Below are positions 32,732 through 42,221 of a DNA stretch of 64,000 nt, one piece after another. The DNA is from Bacillota bacterium (GTDB taxonomy: Bacteria; Bacillota; Clostridia; Oscillospirales; Acutalibacteraceae). The stretch spans positions 1 through 64,000 of the forward strand of contig JAKJCA010000005.1 in the NCBI GenBank assembly GCA_022706685.1, written 5' to 3'. The notes beneath the pieces were generated by a model. It was not told where the DNA came from, ran no database searches, and was given only the letters and a program-made list of their open reading frames with translations. Numbering within the stretch: the stretch's first letter is position 1; each line of letters begins with the position of its first letter. The position numbers were made by a program, and so were the translations under genes.

Positions 32732-34411
32732 GTGGATAGAATCATCAGCCGTTACTGCCCCCGCGTCGATTTTTCCTCCTACGAGGACATGAAGGCCAAC
32801 TTCACCATCGAAGTGCCGGAGGATTTTAACTTCGGCTACGACGTGGTCGACGTTTGGGCGGACGAGGAGCCCGGCAAGCTCGCCCTGGTAAGGACGGACG
32901 ACGCCGGCAACATGGAATCGTACACCTTCGACGACGTCAAACGCGAAAGCAACCGCGCGGCCAACTTTTTCAAAGCGCACGGCATCGGTAAGGGCGACCG
33001 GGTGCTGATGATCCTTAAGCAGCGTCCCGAAATCTGGTTCTGCCTGGTCGGTTTGTGCAAACTCGGCGCCGTCGCCATCCCCGGCTCTTTCCAGCTGACG
33101 GAGAAAGATTTGGTGTACCGGCTGGGCATTTCGGGAGCGAAAATGCTTGTGTGCGTCGACGATGAGGACATCGTCGCCCACGCCAAGAGCGCCCTGCCCA
33201 AGTGCCCCGAAACAAAGACGCTCGTTACCGTCGGGGAACGCAGCGTCGAGGGGGCTGTCCCTTACCGGGCGGTCATCGGCGGTTACTCCGCCGTTTTCCC
33301 CCGGCCGGAAGGCGACGCGGCGACGACTGCGACGGACCCGATGCTGATTTACTTTTCATCCGGAACGACCGGTATGCCCAAAATGGTTAAGCATGCCTTC
33401 TCCTCCCCGCTGGGGCAGATTACCACCGCCCGTTACTGGCAGTGCGTGCGGGAAAATAAGGTGCATCTGACCCAGACCGACTCCGGCTGGGCGAAATTCG
33501 CCTGGGGTAAAATCTACGGCCAGTGGATCTGCGGCGCCGCCGTCGGCGCTTACGATACCGAAAAATTCGTGCCCAAAGGGATGCTCGACGCGATCATGCG
33601 CCTGAAGCCGGCCACTCTGTGCTGCCCGGCCACCATCTTCCGCATCCTGATCAAAGAGGACCTTTCGGGGTATGATTTCAGTTTCATCGAGCACGCGAGC
33701 CTGGCAGGAGAGCCGCTCAACCCGGAGGTGTTCAAACAACTCGAGAAACTGACTGGCATGCGAGTCTACGAGGGTTTCGGGCAGACAGAATCCTCCGTGC
33801 TGCTGGCGAATTTCCCCTGGATGGAAATCAGGCCCGGTTCCATGGGCAAGCCCGCACCGATTTACGATATCGTGCTCCTCGACGAGGATTACAATCCCTG
33901 CGAGGACGGCATCGTCGGCTCGATCTGTATCGCCAATGTGACGCGGAAACACGTGATCGGCCTTTTCGACGAGTACTGGCTCGACGACGAAACGACGCAG
34001 AAGAGTTTTGCCCACGGCGTTTACAACACCGGCGACACCGCCTGGCGCGACGCGGACGGTTACTACTGGTTCGTGGGCCGCAACGACGACATCATCAAAT
34101 GCTCCGGCTACCGCATCGGACCCTTCGAGGTCGAGAGCGCGCTGATGGAGCACCCCGCCGTGCTGGAGTGCGCGGTGACAGCCCTGCCCGACCCGGACAG
34201 GGGGCAGATCGTCAAGGCAACCGTGGTGCTGGCGAAAAACTTCGAAGCCGGCGAAACGCTGATCAGGGAACTGCAGAACCATGTCAAAAGCGTCACCGCG
34301 CCTTATAAATACCCGCGGGTCATCGAGTTTGTCAGCGAACTGCCCAAAACGAGCAGCGGCAAAATCAAGCGCACGGACATCCGCGCGCAGGATATGAAAA
34401 GCCGCACCTGA
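32732..34411 (+). CDS. AMP-dependent acyl-CoA synthetase/ligase
   Basis: A 559-residue adenylate-forming enzyme that activates a carboxylic acid with ATP and passes it to CoA. Motifs are YFSSGTTGMPKMVKH (P-loop-like A3), YEGFGQTESSV (A5), YNTGDTAWRDADGYYWFVGRNDDIIKCSGYRIGPFEVE (A7-A8) and the final catalytic lysine in KTSSGKIKRTDIR. Overall it resembles medium-chain acyl-CoA synthetases (ACSM type) by length and sequence. GTG 32732 follows AGGAGGA. It completes the operon with the CofE-like protein and the cupin regulator. The acid substrate is unknown. Confidence 0.9.
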   Translation: MDRIISRYCPRVDFSSYEDMKANFTIEVPEDFNFGYDVVDVWADEEPGKLALVRTDDAGNMESYTFDDVKRESNRAANFFKAHGIGKGDRVLMILKQRPEIWFCLVGLCKLGAVAIPGSFQLTEKDLVYRLGISGAKMLVCVDDEDIVAHAKSALPKCPETKTLVTVGERSVEGAVPYRAVIGGYSAVFPRPEGDAATTATDPMLIYFSSGTTGMPKMVKHAFSSPLGQITTARYWQCVRENKVHLTQTDSGWAKFAWGKIYGQWICGAAVGAYDTEKFVPKGMLDAIMRLKPATLCCPATIFRILIKEDLSGYDFSFIEHASLAGEPLNPEVFKQLEKLTGMRVYEGFGQTESSVLLANFPWMEIRPGSMGKPAPIYDIVLLDEDYNPCEDGIVGSICIANVTRKHVIGLFDEYWLDDETTQKSFAHGVYNTGDTAWRDADGYYWFVGRNDDIIKCSGYRIGPFEVESALMEHPAVLECAVTALPDPDRGQIVKATVVLAKNFEAGETLIRELQNHVKSVTAPYKYPRVIEFVSELPKTSSGKIKRTDIRAQDMKSRT

Positions 34412-34429
34412 AAACACGCCGGTATCAAA

Positions 34430-34467
34430 CAGCGGTTCCCCCGGCTCATGGGCCGGGGGAACCGCTG
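34430..34467. terminator. 16-bp hairpin between convergent genes
   Basis: CAGCGGTTCCCCCGGC (34430-34445) pairs perfectly with GCCGGGGGAACCGCTG (34452-34467). No T run follows on either strand. Confidence 0.6.
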
Positions 34468-34486
34468 TGCCGGTCCGCCGCTCGTA

Positions 34487-35308
34487 TCAGCCGGTGGGAA
34501 CGCCGGCTTTTCTGCAGTTGGCGAGATGCTCGGAATACGTGGACGCGTAGTAGTAGTTCATATTTTTATCGGTGACGAAATAATAATAGCCGGTGTCAGC
34601 GGGATACAGTGCGGCGTTGATGGCACTCATGCCGGGGTTGGAGATGGGTCCGGCCGGCAGGCCTTTGCGCCGGTAGGTGTTGTAGAGGCCGCGGTACTTT
34701 TCGGAGCCGCCGTCCACGTAAGGGGCGACATATTTGTCGATATACTCGAAGGTGACGTTGAATTGCAGCATCGGAAAGGACTTGCTGTTGAGACGGTTGT
34801 GAAGCACCGAGGAGACCAGCGGGTCCTGTTCTGGAAAACCGGACTCTTCCTGAATGATGGATGCGATGATGAGTATTTCGTCCACGCTGTAGCCGAGTTC
34901 GCCAGCCCGCGACGCCACGGCCGCGGTCAGCTTGCGTTTGGTGTTTGCCAGGAAGCGGCTCAACGCAGAGGCGGCCGATTCGCCGACATAGAAATCATAG
35001 GTATCGGGGAAAATATACCCTTCCAGCAGAAAGGGCCTTTCGGCCGCGTTTGCAATCTGCGCCGCGAGGGGGAAATCGGCCGGCACGGTATTGGCGGCGG
35101 CCAGGAAATCTTTTGCGGAACAAACGCCGTTTTGTTCAAGCAGACGGGCGATCTGCACGGCCGTTGAGCCCTCGGGGAAAGTAACCCTGACCGTGGGAAC
35201 CGACGTGGAAGCCGGGGCAGCCGTCGTCTCTTCCCTCGCAAAGGAGCAGGATGCCGTCAGGACGGCGAGCAGTACCGTCAGGAACACGGCGGTCAATCGC
35301 AGCCTCAT
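34487..35308 (-). CDS. mltG: Endolytic murein transglycosylase MltG-like lipoprotein
   Basis: A 273-residue YceG/MltG-family protein that cuts nascent peptidoglycan strands. A signal peptide ends in a lipobox-like LTASC, suggesting lipid anchoring, followed by a Thr/Ser/Ala linker. The LysM-like part FPEGSTAVQIARLLEQNGVC leads to LLEGYIFPDTYDFYVG, IIASIIQEESGFPEQDP (catalytic Glu) and YNTYRRKGLPAGPISNPG, all typical. It is shorter than E. coli MltG (about 340) and carries an anchor of a different type. AGGGAG lies before the ATG. Confidence 0.9.
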   Translation of the reverse strand: MRLRLTAVFLTVLLAVLTASCSFAREETTAAPASTSVPTVRVTFPEGSTAVQIARLLEQNGVCSAKDFLAAANTVPADFPLAAQIANAAERPFLLEGYIFPDTYDFYVGESAASALSRFLANTKRKLTAAVASRAGELGYSVDEILIIASIIQEESGFPEQDPLVSSVLHNRLNSKSFPMLQFNVTFEYIDKYVAPYVDGGSEKYRGLYNTYRRKGLPAGPISNPGMSAINAALYPADTGYYYFVTDKNMNYYYASTYSEHLANCRKAGVPTG

Positions 35309-35438
35309 ATTTCTCTCCCTGTTTTTGCTGTTGAGCCGTTTGCCGAGCCGTTCAAAACACAGCCGATATGCGGTCCGGCGGACCTTATTATACCGCAGCG
35401 CCGCCCGAAAGGGAAGAAACGCCGCGGCAAATCCGTTG

Positions 35439-35467
35439 TTGACTATTCAGGCCCTTGGCCGTAAACT
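35439..35467 (+). promoter_or_regulatory. Promoter for the epimerase/GPH transporter operon
   Basis: TTGACT (35439-35444), 17 bases, TAAACT (35462-35467), 44 bases before the start. Confidence 0.5.
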
Positions 35468-35511
35468 GTTAAATTGTATATCTATGATTATGTCAAACAG
35501 GGGTGTGCGTT

Positions 35512-36522
35512 TTGAAAGTATTCATGATAGGCGGTACCGGACTTCTCGGCTGCGCGGCCGCCGCGCTTTTTATCGAGAGAGGGCATTCGGTCAAGTCCGT
35601 CGCCCTCCCCCCTCTGCCGGAAGGCGCCCCGATTCCCCCGGAGATGGAACTGATATGGGGCAATTATCTTGAAATGAGCGACGGCGAGATCAAAGCGATG
35701 ATGGCAGGGTGCGATTGTCTTGTGTTCGCCGCGGGCATTGACGAGCGCGTCGAGTTCCCGGCGCCCGTTTACTCGTATTATGAAAAATACAATATCAACC
35801 CCGTCAAACGCCTCATCGGTCTGGCGAAGGAATGCGGCCTGAGCAGTTCGGTGGTGCTCGGGTCTTACTTCGCTTATTTCGCGAAAGAAAAGCCAGAAAT
35901 GGAACTGACAAAGAAACATCCCTATATCCGCAGCCGCATCGCGCAGGAAGAAGCGGCGCTCGCGCTTGCGGACGGCACCATGGCCGTCGCGGTGCTGGAA
36001 CTGCCTTATATCTTCGGTACGCAGCCGGGCAGGAAACCGGTTTGGGTCATCCTCATCGAGCAGTTGAGCAAGATGCCGCTGGTAACGATGTATCCCAAGG
36101 GCGGCACGGCGATGCTGACCGTACGCCAGGTGGCCGAAACCATTGTAGGCGTGGCGGAAAAGAACAAAGGCGGCAACGCCTACCCGATCAGCTATTACAA
36201 CCTTACCTGGGACGAATTCCTGAAAATCGTCCACGCCGCGATGGGCAAACCGGACCGTAAAATTATCCATATCGCAAAATGGATGTTCAAGTTGTTCGGC
36301 AAGACGATGATCAAACAGTACGCAAAAAAAGGCATCGACCCCGGCCTGAATCCGGTGGATTTGGCGGAAATCATGTGCATGAATACGTTTATTGACAAAA
36401 AGTGGAGCGTTGCGCTCGGCGCCACAGACGACGACATCAACGCCGCCATCTTCGACTCGGTCAAGCTCTCCGTCGAAGCGTTCGAAGGGAAGAAAGCATT
36501 GGTGGAAATGAAGAGCGAGTAA
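35512..36522 (+). CDS. NAD(P)-dependent epimerase/dehydratase (extended SDR-like)
   Basis: A 336-residue Rossmann protein opening KVFMIGGTGLLGCAAAALF, with nucleotide-binding GGTGLLG. VFAAGIDERV and the SYFAYF region follow, but the usual YxxxK catalytic pair is not obvious, so it may be an atypical SDR. Start TTG 35512 has AGGGG 8 bases upstream; GTG 35503 is an alternative. The gene ends 11 bases before a GPH transporter, implying that a sugar or related compound is imported and then modified. Substrate unknown. Confidence 0.78.
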   Translation: MKVFMIGGTGLLGCAAAALFIERGHSVKSVALPPLPEGAPIPPEMELIWGNYLEMSDGEIKAMMAGCDCLVFAAGIDERVEFPAPVYSYYEKYNINPVKRLIGLAKECGLSSSVVLGSYFAYFAKEKPEMELTKKHPYIRSRIAQEEAALALADGTMAVAVLELPYIFGTQPGRKPVWVILIEQLSKMPLVTMYPKGGTAMLTVRQVAETIVGVAEKNKGGNAYPISYYNLTWDEFLKIVHAAMGKPDRKIIHIAKWMFKLFGKTMIKQYAKKGIDPGLNPVDLAEIMCMNTFIDKKWSVALGATDDDINAAIFDSVKLSVEAFEGKKALVEMKSE

Positions 36523-36533
36523 GGGGTAAACGC

Positions 36534-38009
36534 ATGGAAAAGCTGAAAACCTTTGTCGGTAAAAAAGAACTGCGCATGCTGGAAATCGGCGCCCTCGGCC
36601 AGGGGATGATTTACGCCATCATGTCTTCCTACATCTCGGATTTTTATCTCAACGTCCTCGGCGTCTCGGCGGTATTCGTCTTGCTGCTGATGCTCCTGGC
36701 CAGAATCTGGGATGCGGTCAACGACCCGCTGATGGGCATGATAGCGGACCGCCTGAACCCCAAGCACGGGAAAATGAAAACCTATCTGCTGATTACACCG
36801 ATACCGATTGCCATATTAACCTTCCTCTTGTTTTACGCGCCGGATATTCCCCCGGCTTCAAAAATGGCGTACGCGGCGGTCACCTACGTACTATGGGGCA
36901 TGACCTACACGATGTCCGACGTGCCGTTTTGGAGTATGCCCATCCTCATGACGGCCAACCCCGCCGAACGCGGAAGAATCTTTACGCTAGCCAGAACCAC
37001 AAACGGGATCGGTTCCGCGCTGCCGATCGTTATTTTTATGGCATTGGGTTTTATACTGCCGAAAACCGGGCTCAGCGGGCTGGAACTTGAAAAAGCCAGG
37101 TACACCGTCATCGCCCTGTTCGCGGCCATCATCGGCAACCTCCTTTTTGCAAACACCTATTTCCATGTCAAAGAACGCGTCAATGTGCCGCGCAAAAAAC
37201 CTGAAAAGGGCGAAGCCGGCTCCTTGAAACTGCTGTTTTCCAACAAGCCGCTGATGCTGGTGCTGCTTATGGGCGTGCTTTCCTGCGGCAGGTACATGTA
37301 TCAGGTCGGCGCCATCCATGTCGCCAGGTACTCGTTCTATATCGGCCCCTCGCTTGCCGGCCTGACCGACGCCCAAAAAGAGCCGATTATCCAGTCCAGC
37401 ATATCCAAAGTCAACCTTATTTTCGCAGTGGCGACGGCGGTCGGCATGTTCGGCACCATGCTGCTGCTGCCCAAACTGATTAAAAAGTTCAACTACAAGC
37501 AGCTTATCGTCGTTTCCTGCGTGATCGGTTTCGCTGCAAGTATGGCGATTTATTTTTTGGGCTACAATCGTTTCTGGGCATGCGTCCCCTTCCTTGTGCT
37601 GGCCTGCGTGCCCGCCGGGACCATCAACGTGCTGTCCTCGGCGATGATCGGCGATTCGCTGGATTATATGGAGTGGAAAACCGGCAGGCGCGAAAACGGG
37701 CTCGGTTCCGCCTGCCAGTCTTTCGTCAACAAACTCGGCAACGCTTTCGCGACCTCTTTTATCGTGCTGATGTATAAAATCGTCGATTTGAATATCGCAA
37801 CCATAGGAACCGCATTCACCCCGGACCCGACGGCGCTGTCGGCAGCCCAGCGGGGCGGCATGTTCACCCTCGTGTCCGTTATTCCCGGGGTTCTGCTGCT
37901 GCTTTGCAGCATACCGCTGCTCTTTTATGACCTCGTGGGCAAAAAACGGCAGGTGATTACCGAGGAACTTCGTCAGCAAAGGGCGGCAAAAGGGATTTCG
38001 GTCGAATAA
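36534..38009 (+). CDS. GPH-family sugar:cation symporter, second copy
   Basis: A 491-residue transporter with about 12 transmembrane segments. The GPH loop signature appears in ARIWDAVNDPLMGMIADRLNPKHGKMKTYLL, and the mid-protein GDSLDYMEWKTGRRENGL stretch matches the family. It differs clearly from the transporter at 4.1-5.4 kb, so it is not a recent duplicate. ATG 36534 follows AAGGGG. It is in one unit with the epimerase upstream, and typA starts 28 bases downstream. Confidence 0.88.
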   Translation: MEKLKTFVGKKELRMLEIGALGQGMIYAIMSSYISDFYLNVLGVSAVFVLLLMLLARIWDAVNDPLMGMIADRLNPKHGKMKTYLLITPIPIAILTFLLFYAPDIPPASKMAYAAVTYVLWGMTYTMSDVPFWSMPILMTANPAERGRIFTLARTTNGIGSALPIVIFMALGFILPKTGLSGLELEKARYTVIALFAAIIGNLLFANTYFHVKERVNVPRKKPEKGEAGSLKLLFSNKPLMLVLLMGVLSCGRYMYQVGAIHVARYSFYIGPSLAGLTDAQKEPIIQSSISKVNLIFAVATAVGMFGTMLLLPKLIKKFNYKQLIVVSCVIGFAASMAIYFLGYNRFWACVPFLVLACVPAGTINVLSSAMIGDSLDYMEWKTGRRENGLGSACQSFVNKLGNAFATSFIVLMYKIVDLNIATIGTAFTPDPTALSAAQRGGMFTLVSVIPGVLLLLCSIPLLFYDLVGKKRQVITEELRQQRAAKGISVE

Positions 38010-38037
38010 AGCACAATTTTATATTCAGGTGAAAGTT

Positions 38038-39858
38038 TTGGCATTGAGAACAGATATCAGGAATATCGCGATTATCGCGCATGTCGACCACGGTAAGACG
38101 ACTCTCGTCGACGAAATGCTCAAACAAAGCGGCATTTTCAGGGAAAACGAACAGGTTCGCGAACGGGTCATGGACTCCAACGACCTCGAGCGCGAGAGGG
38201 GCATCACCATCCTCGCCAAAAATACGGCTATTCATTACCGCGGGACGAAGATCAACATCGTCGACACCCCCGGTCATGCCGACTTCGGCGGCGAAGTCGA
38301 GCGCATCCTGATGATGGTCGACGGCGTACTGCTGCTGGTGGACGCCTTCGAAGGCTGTATGCCGCAGACGCGCTTTGTCCTCAAAAAGGCGCTGGATCTG
38401 CAAAAAAAAGCGATTGTGGTCATCAACAAAATCGACCGGCCGGGCGCGAGGCCGGACGAGGTGGTCGACGGGGTTCTTGATTTGTTTATCGAACTGGGCG
38501 CCGATGAAAGCCAGCTGGACTTCCCCGTCGTGTACGCCAGCGCCAGAGACGGTTTCGCCTCGCTCGACAGCAACGCGGAAAACGGCGACATGCGGCCGCT
38601 GCTTGATTCGATCCTCGAAAACATCGACGCGCCCGGCGGCGACCCCGAAGGCCCTTTGCAGCTTCGTTTTTCAAGTTTGGAGTACGACGAATACGTCGGC
38701 CGGCTCGGTATCGGGCGCATCGAACGCGGCGTCGCGCGCAAGGGCGCTCCGGCGGTTTTATGCAAAAGGGACGGCGATTTTGAAAACGTCAGGATATCCC
38801 GGCTTTATCTTTTCGACGGGCTCAAGCGCGTCGAGGCGGATGAAGCGGCAGCAGGGGACATCGTGTGCGTTTCGGGCATCGAGGACCTGAATATCGGCGA
38901 GACGCTCTGCGACCCGGCCAGGATCGAGCCCCTCGATTTTGTCAAAATCGACGAGCCCACGATCGCGATGAATTTCATCGTCAACGACAGCCCTTTCGCG
39001 GGGCGCGAGGGCAGGTTCGTCACCTCCCGCAACCTGCGCGACCGCCTGTTCAAAGAGGTGCAAACCAACGTCAGTATGCGCGTCGAACTCACCGGCACGA
39101 CCGATACCTTCAAAGTTTCCGGACGGGGCGAACTGCACTTGTCGATTCTGATTGAGACGATGCGGCGCCAGGGGTACGAGTTCCAGGTATCGCGGCCGAA
39201 AGTCATCTTCAAAGAGCGCGACGGCCATATTCTCGAACCGATGGAACTGCTGATCGTCGAGGTGCCCGAGCAGTATGTCGGCGCGGTCATTCAAAAGCTG
39301 GGGCCGCGCAAAGGTGAACTCGAAAACATGGGTTCAAGAGAAGCGGGCTCCACGCATCTCGAATTCAGGATTCCGTCCAGAGGGCTGATCGGCTACCGTT
39401 CGGAGTTCTTGACCGACACCAACGGCAACGGCATCATGAACCAGCTCTTCCTCGGCTATGAGACCTACAAAGGCGATATCCAGACGCGCGAACGCGGTTC
39501 GATTGTCGTGCACGAGGGCGGCCTGTCCACCGCCTACGGGCTGTTCAGCGCCCAGCAGAGAGGACGGCTTTTCATCGGCCCCGGTGTCGAGGTGTACGAG
39601 GGCATGATTGTCGGCGAAAGCGCCAAGAACGAGGATGTCGTATGCAATATCTGCAAGCAGAAACATCTGACCAACACCAGGGCGGCCGGCAGCGATGACG
39701 CGCTGCGGCTGACGCCGCCGAGCGAATTGAGCCTTGAGCAGTCGATGGAGTTTATCAAAGACGACGAGCTGCTCGAAGTAACGCCCAAAAGCCTGCGGCT
39801 TCGCAAAACCGTGCTTTCAAAAGAGGCGCGCATGAAACAGCAGCATAAAAAAGGCTGA
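38038..39858 (+). CDS. typA: Translational GTPase TypA/BipA
   Basis: A 606-residue ribosome-binding GTPase, related to EF-G, that helps ribosome assembly and stress adaptation. G1 HVDHGKTTL, G2 region ERERGITILAKN, G3 VDTPGHADFGGEVER and G4 VINKIDRPGA are intact. The C-terminal domains (GRGELHLSILIETMRRQGYEF, GSIVVHEGGLSTAYGLF) are diagnostic for TypA. TTG 38038 has AGGTGA 6 bases before it; GTG 38029 overlaps that ribosome site. Length is normal. Confidence 0.95.
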   Translation: MALRTDIRNIAIIAHVDHGKTTLVDEMLKQSGIFRENEQVRERVMDSNDLERERGITILAKNTAIHYRGTKINIVDTPGHADFGGEVERILMMVDGVLLLVDAFEGCMPQTRFVLKKALDLQKKAIVVINKIDRPGARPDEVVDGVLDLFIELGADESQLDFPVVYASARDGFASLDSNAENGDMRPLLDSILENIDAPGGDPEGPLQLRFSSLEYDEYVGRLGIGRIERGVARKGAPAVLCKRDGDFENVRISRLYLFDGLKRVEADEAAAGDIVCVSGIEDLNIGETLCDPARIEPLDFVKIDEPTIAMNFIVNDSPFAGREGRFVTSRNLRDRLFKEVQTNVSMRVELTGTTDTFKVSGRGELHLSILIETMRRQGYEFQVSRPKVIFKERDGHILEPMELLIVEVPEQYVGAVIQKLGPRKGELENMGSREAGSTHLEFRIPSRGLIGYRSEFLTDTNGNGIMNQLFLGYETYKGDIQTRERGSIVVHEGGLSTAYGLFSAQQRGRLFIGPGVEVYEGMIVGESAKNEDVVCNICKQKHLTNTRAAGSDDALRLTPPSELSLEQSMEFIKDDELLEVTPKSLRLRKTVLSKEARMKQQHKKG

Positions 39859-39881
39859 ATGCAGCCGGGAACTTTCCCCTC

Positions 39882-39904
39882 TATGCGCAAAGCATATTTT
39901 TTTG
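39882..39904 (+). terminator. Short hairpin with T run after typA
   Basis: TATGC-GCAAA-GCATA followed by seven Ts. The stem is only 5 bp, so termination may be partial. Confidence 0.45.
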
Positions 39905-40037
39905 ATATATTGTTCATGGATATCATTAACGGCCATATTCACGCTGAGGAAAACGGTTTGCGGATATCGTTGTTTGATGAACGCGCCGTATGAATACAGC
40001 CCCCTTATTGTCACCGGATTGCCGCGAGGGTTGCTCA

Positions 40038-41063
40038 ATGAATCCAAAGGTCAGCATCATCATCCCTTTTTACAACGCAATGAGCTATCTGGAGGAATGC
40101 GTCCGTTCGGTCGCAGCCCAGACGCTTTCCGATATCGAGATTATTTTAGTTGACGACGGTTCCAACGATTCGAGCGCAAAAATCGCGGACGATTTCGCGC
40201 GGGCGGACAACAGAATCAAGGTTATCCATCAAAGCAACCGCGGCGTCAGCGCCGCCCGGAACGCGGGGCTCGACGCCGCGAAAGGCGACTATATCGGTTT
40301 TGTCGATGCCGACGATCTCGTTGCTGTGACGATGTACGAGGCGCTTTATCGAACCGCCGCCGAACACAAGGTGGATATCGTCGGCTCTGGTTTCGTTAAG
40401 TTCGGTGAATTGATGGAGAAGGAAAAAACGATCGCCTCCCATTTTGAGGAAGAAAAAATATTGCTGAAACAGGACATCATCGACAGCGCCGTGCAAATGC
40501 ATTCCTCGGGATGTTTCGGTTTCATCTGGAGGTTTCTTTATTCGGCGGCGCTCGTAAAAGGCAACCATATACGGTTTGACGACAGGATAACGATCGGAGA
40601 AGACACGCTGTTTTGCATGGAATGCTTCTTAAACGCGGAAACGGTTTATATCCTTTCTGACGCCTTTTACAGATACAGGATTCATCAGGACAGCGTAATG
40701 AGACGCAAATACAAACCCGCGCTGGCCCGTTCTTTAGCCATACAATATGAAAAAAAATTGAGCCTTTGCGAGGCCTTTTTAGCCGACAGGAAAGACGAAT
40801 ATCTCTATGATTTAGCTAAATACAATATTACCGTTCTTTTTTATCAGCTGCTCGAAAATTTATACAACGGCGGTCACCCTAAGCCGAGGAAAGCGATTAA
40901 GGAACTCGCGGAATCCGAAATGATCGCGCGTTCTTTCCGGGTTTTCGACATTGATTCCATCCGTTCGAAGTCGATCGACTGGCTGGTGTACTGGCTTGTC
41001 CGGCACAAAATATACGCCCCCGCCCATATCTTATGCCGCCGGTATCTTTTCAAGGTCAAATGA
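40038..41063 (+). CDS. Family 2 glycosyltransferase
   Basis: A 341-residue inverting GT-A enzyme for surface polysaccharide synthesis. Visible motifs: SIIIPFYNAMSYLEECVRSV, EIILVDDGSNDSS, GVSAARNAGLDAAKGDYIGFVDADDLV (DxD equivalent) and GEDTLFCMECF. ATG 40038 follows GCGAGGG by 7 bases; the open frame begins earlier at 39990 without a ribosome site. It opens a four-gene cluster that is visibly richer in A+T than both flanks. Donor and acceptor sugars cannot be read from sequence. Confidence 0.92.
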   Translation: MNPKVSIIIPFYNAMSYLEECVRSVAAQTLSDIEIILVDDGSNDSSAKIADDFARADNRIKVIHQSNRGVSAARNAGLDAAKGDYIGFVDADDLVAVTMYEALYRTAAEHKVDIVGSGFVKFGELMEKEKTIASHFEEEKILLKQDIIDSAVQMHSSGCFGFIWRFLYSAALVKGNHIRFDDRITIGEDTLFCMECFLNAETVYILSDAFYRYRIHQDSVMRRKYKPALARSLAIQYEKKLSLCEAFLADRKDEYLYDLAKYNITVLFYQLLENLYNGGHPKPRKAIKELAESEMIARSFRVFDIDSIRSKSIDWLVYWLVRHKIYAPAHILCRRYLFKVK

Positions 41064-41088
41064 AGCATTCCGGATTGGGGACACGCTT

Positions 41089-42207
41089 ATGAAAAAAGTC
41101 GGAATCATCACGTTTCATGCGGCGCACAATTTCGGCTCTTCCCTTCAAGTCTACGCGCTGCAAAATGTTATTGAGCAACTTGGTTTTGATTGCCGGGTGA
41201 TTGATTTCCGCAAACCGGAACAAAGTCGCCACTACGCGCCATTGACCGGCAAGAAGTTGCTTTACGCGCTCAGATTTGACCGGAAATACTTGTACAATCT
41301 CCCCGCAAGGATGCGGGCGTATGCCAAATACCAATCATTCATAGAAAAGCAGCTTCATCTGACAAAAAGGACCTATTCCGATCTGAAAGAATTGTATGAT
41401 GCGGATTTTGATTTTGACTTTTATATCAGCGGCAGCGACCAAATTTGGAACTTCAAACCCTGTGATGCGGATAACGCTTATTTTCTGCCTTTTGTAAAAA
41501 GCGGCAAAAAAATCGCTTATGCGCCGTCCTTCGGTTCAAGATATATCTCCGTCGACAGTCACTCCGAAATAGCGGAGTTCATCAAACAATATGACAGCGT
41601 CTGCGTCCGGGACGATAACAGCGCGACTATTGTCCGTGAATTGACCGGGCTGGATGTCCCGGTACTGCCGGATCCTTCGCTGTTGCTGAAACCCGAGGAA
41701 TGGGATCGTATTCTGCCGCCTTTTCAGCCTGGGGATAACTATATTTTTTATTATTCCCTCGCCGAAAGAACCCGCAATCAGGAGATGGTAGCGATTGCCA
41801 ATAAGGTCGCCGAAAAGACGGGGCTGAAAATCGTGCTGGCGGTATGCGCCTATGGCGACAAAGAAGTGTTCAGCGACCACGACGGTCATATTTTTAAACT
41901 TGACAGCGGACCGCAAGATTTCGTCAATCTGATCAAAAACGCCCGCTTCGTCATCACCAGTTCATTTCACGGGCTTCTGTTCTCGGTCATGTTCAACAAA
42001 CCTTTTTTGGCTTTCAACGGAATGCTTGACGAGCGCTTAAAATCCTTTTTGTCCCAGACAGGCCTGCTTGACCGTGCCGTATCGAAAAGCAATGCCGACG
42101 AAATACTCGACAAGCTTTTCGATATGGATTTCGTCCCCGCGCAAAAGATTATTGCCGAAAAACGCGCGCAAGCCATTCGATTTTTGGAACGGTCGTTAGG
42201 CGTATAA
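41089..42207 (+). CDS. Polysaccharide pyruvyltransferase family protein
   Basis: A 372-residue member of the CsaB/WcaK-type family, which usually adds ketal pyruvate to sugars from phosphoenolpyruvate. Seen are GIITFHAAHNFGSSLQVYALQ, DFYISGSDQIWNFK, CVRDDNSATIVREL, and the ITSSFHGLLFSVMFNKPFLAF motif with its conserved His. Pyruvyl groups add negative charge and can anchor surface-layer proteins in Gram-positives. The gene lies 25 bases after the GT2 gene and 14 bases before an iron-sulfur FrhB-like gene, a common trio in exopolysaccharide loci. Confidence 0.88.
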   Translation: MKKVGIITFHAAHNFGSSLQVYALQNVIEQLGFDCRVIDFRKPEQSRHYAPLTGKKLLYALRFDRKYLYNLPARMRAYAKYQSFIEKQLHLTKRTYSDLKELYDADFDFDFYISGSDQIWNFKPCDADNAYFLPFVKSGKKIAYAPSFGSRYISVDSHSEIAEFIKQYDSVCVRDDNSATIVRELTGLDVPVLPDPSLLLKPEEWDRILPPFQPGDNYIFYYSLAERTRNQEMVAIANKVAEKTGLKIVLAVCAYGDKEVFSDHDGHIFKLDSGPQDFVNLIKNARFVITSSFHGLLFSVMFNKPFLAFNGMLDERLKSFLSQTGLLDRAVSKSNADEILDKLFDMDFVPAQKIIAEKRAQAIRFLERSLGV

Positions 42208-42221
42208 CGGGAGCTGTCAGT

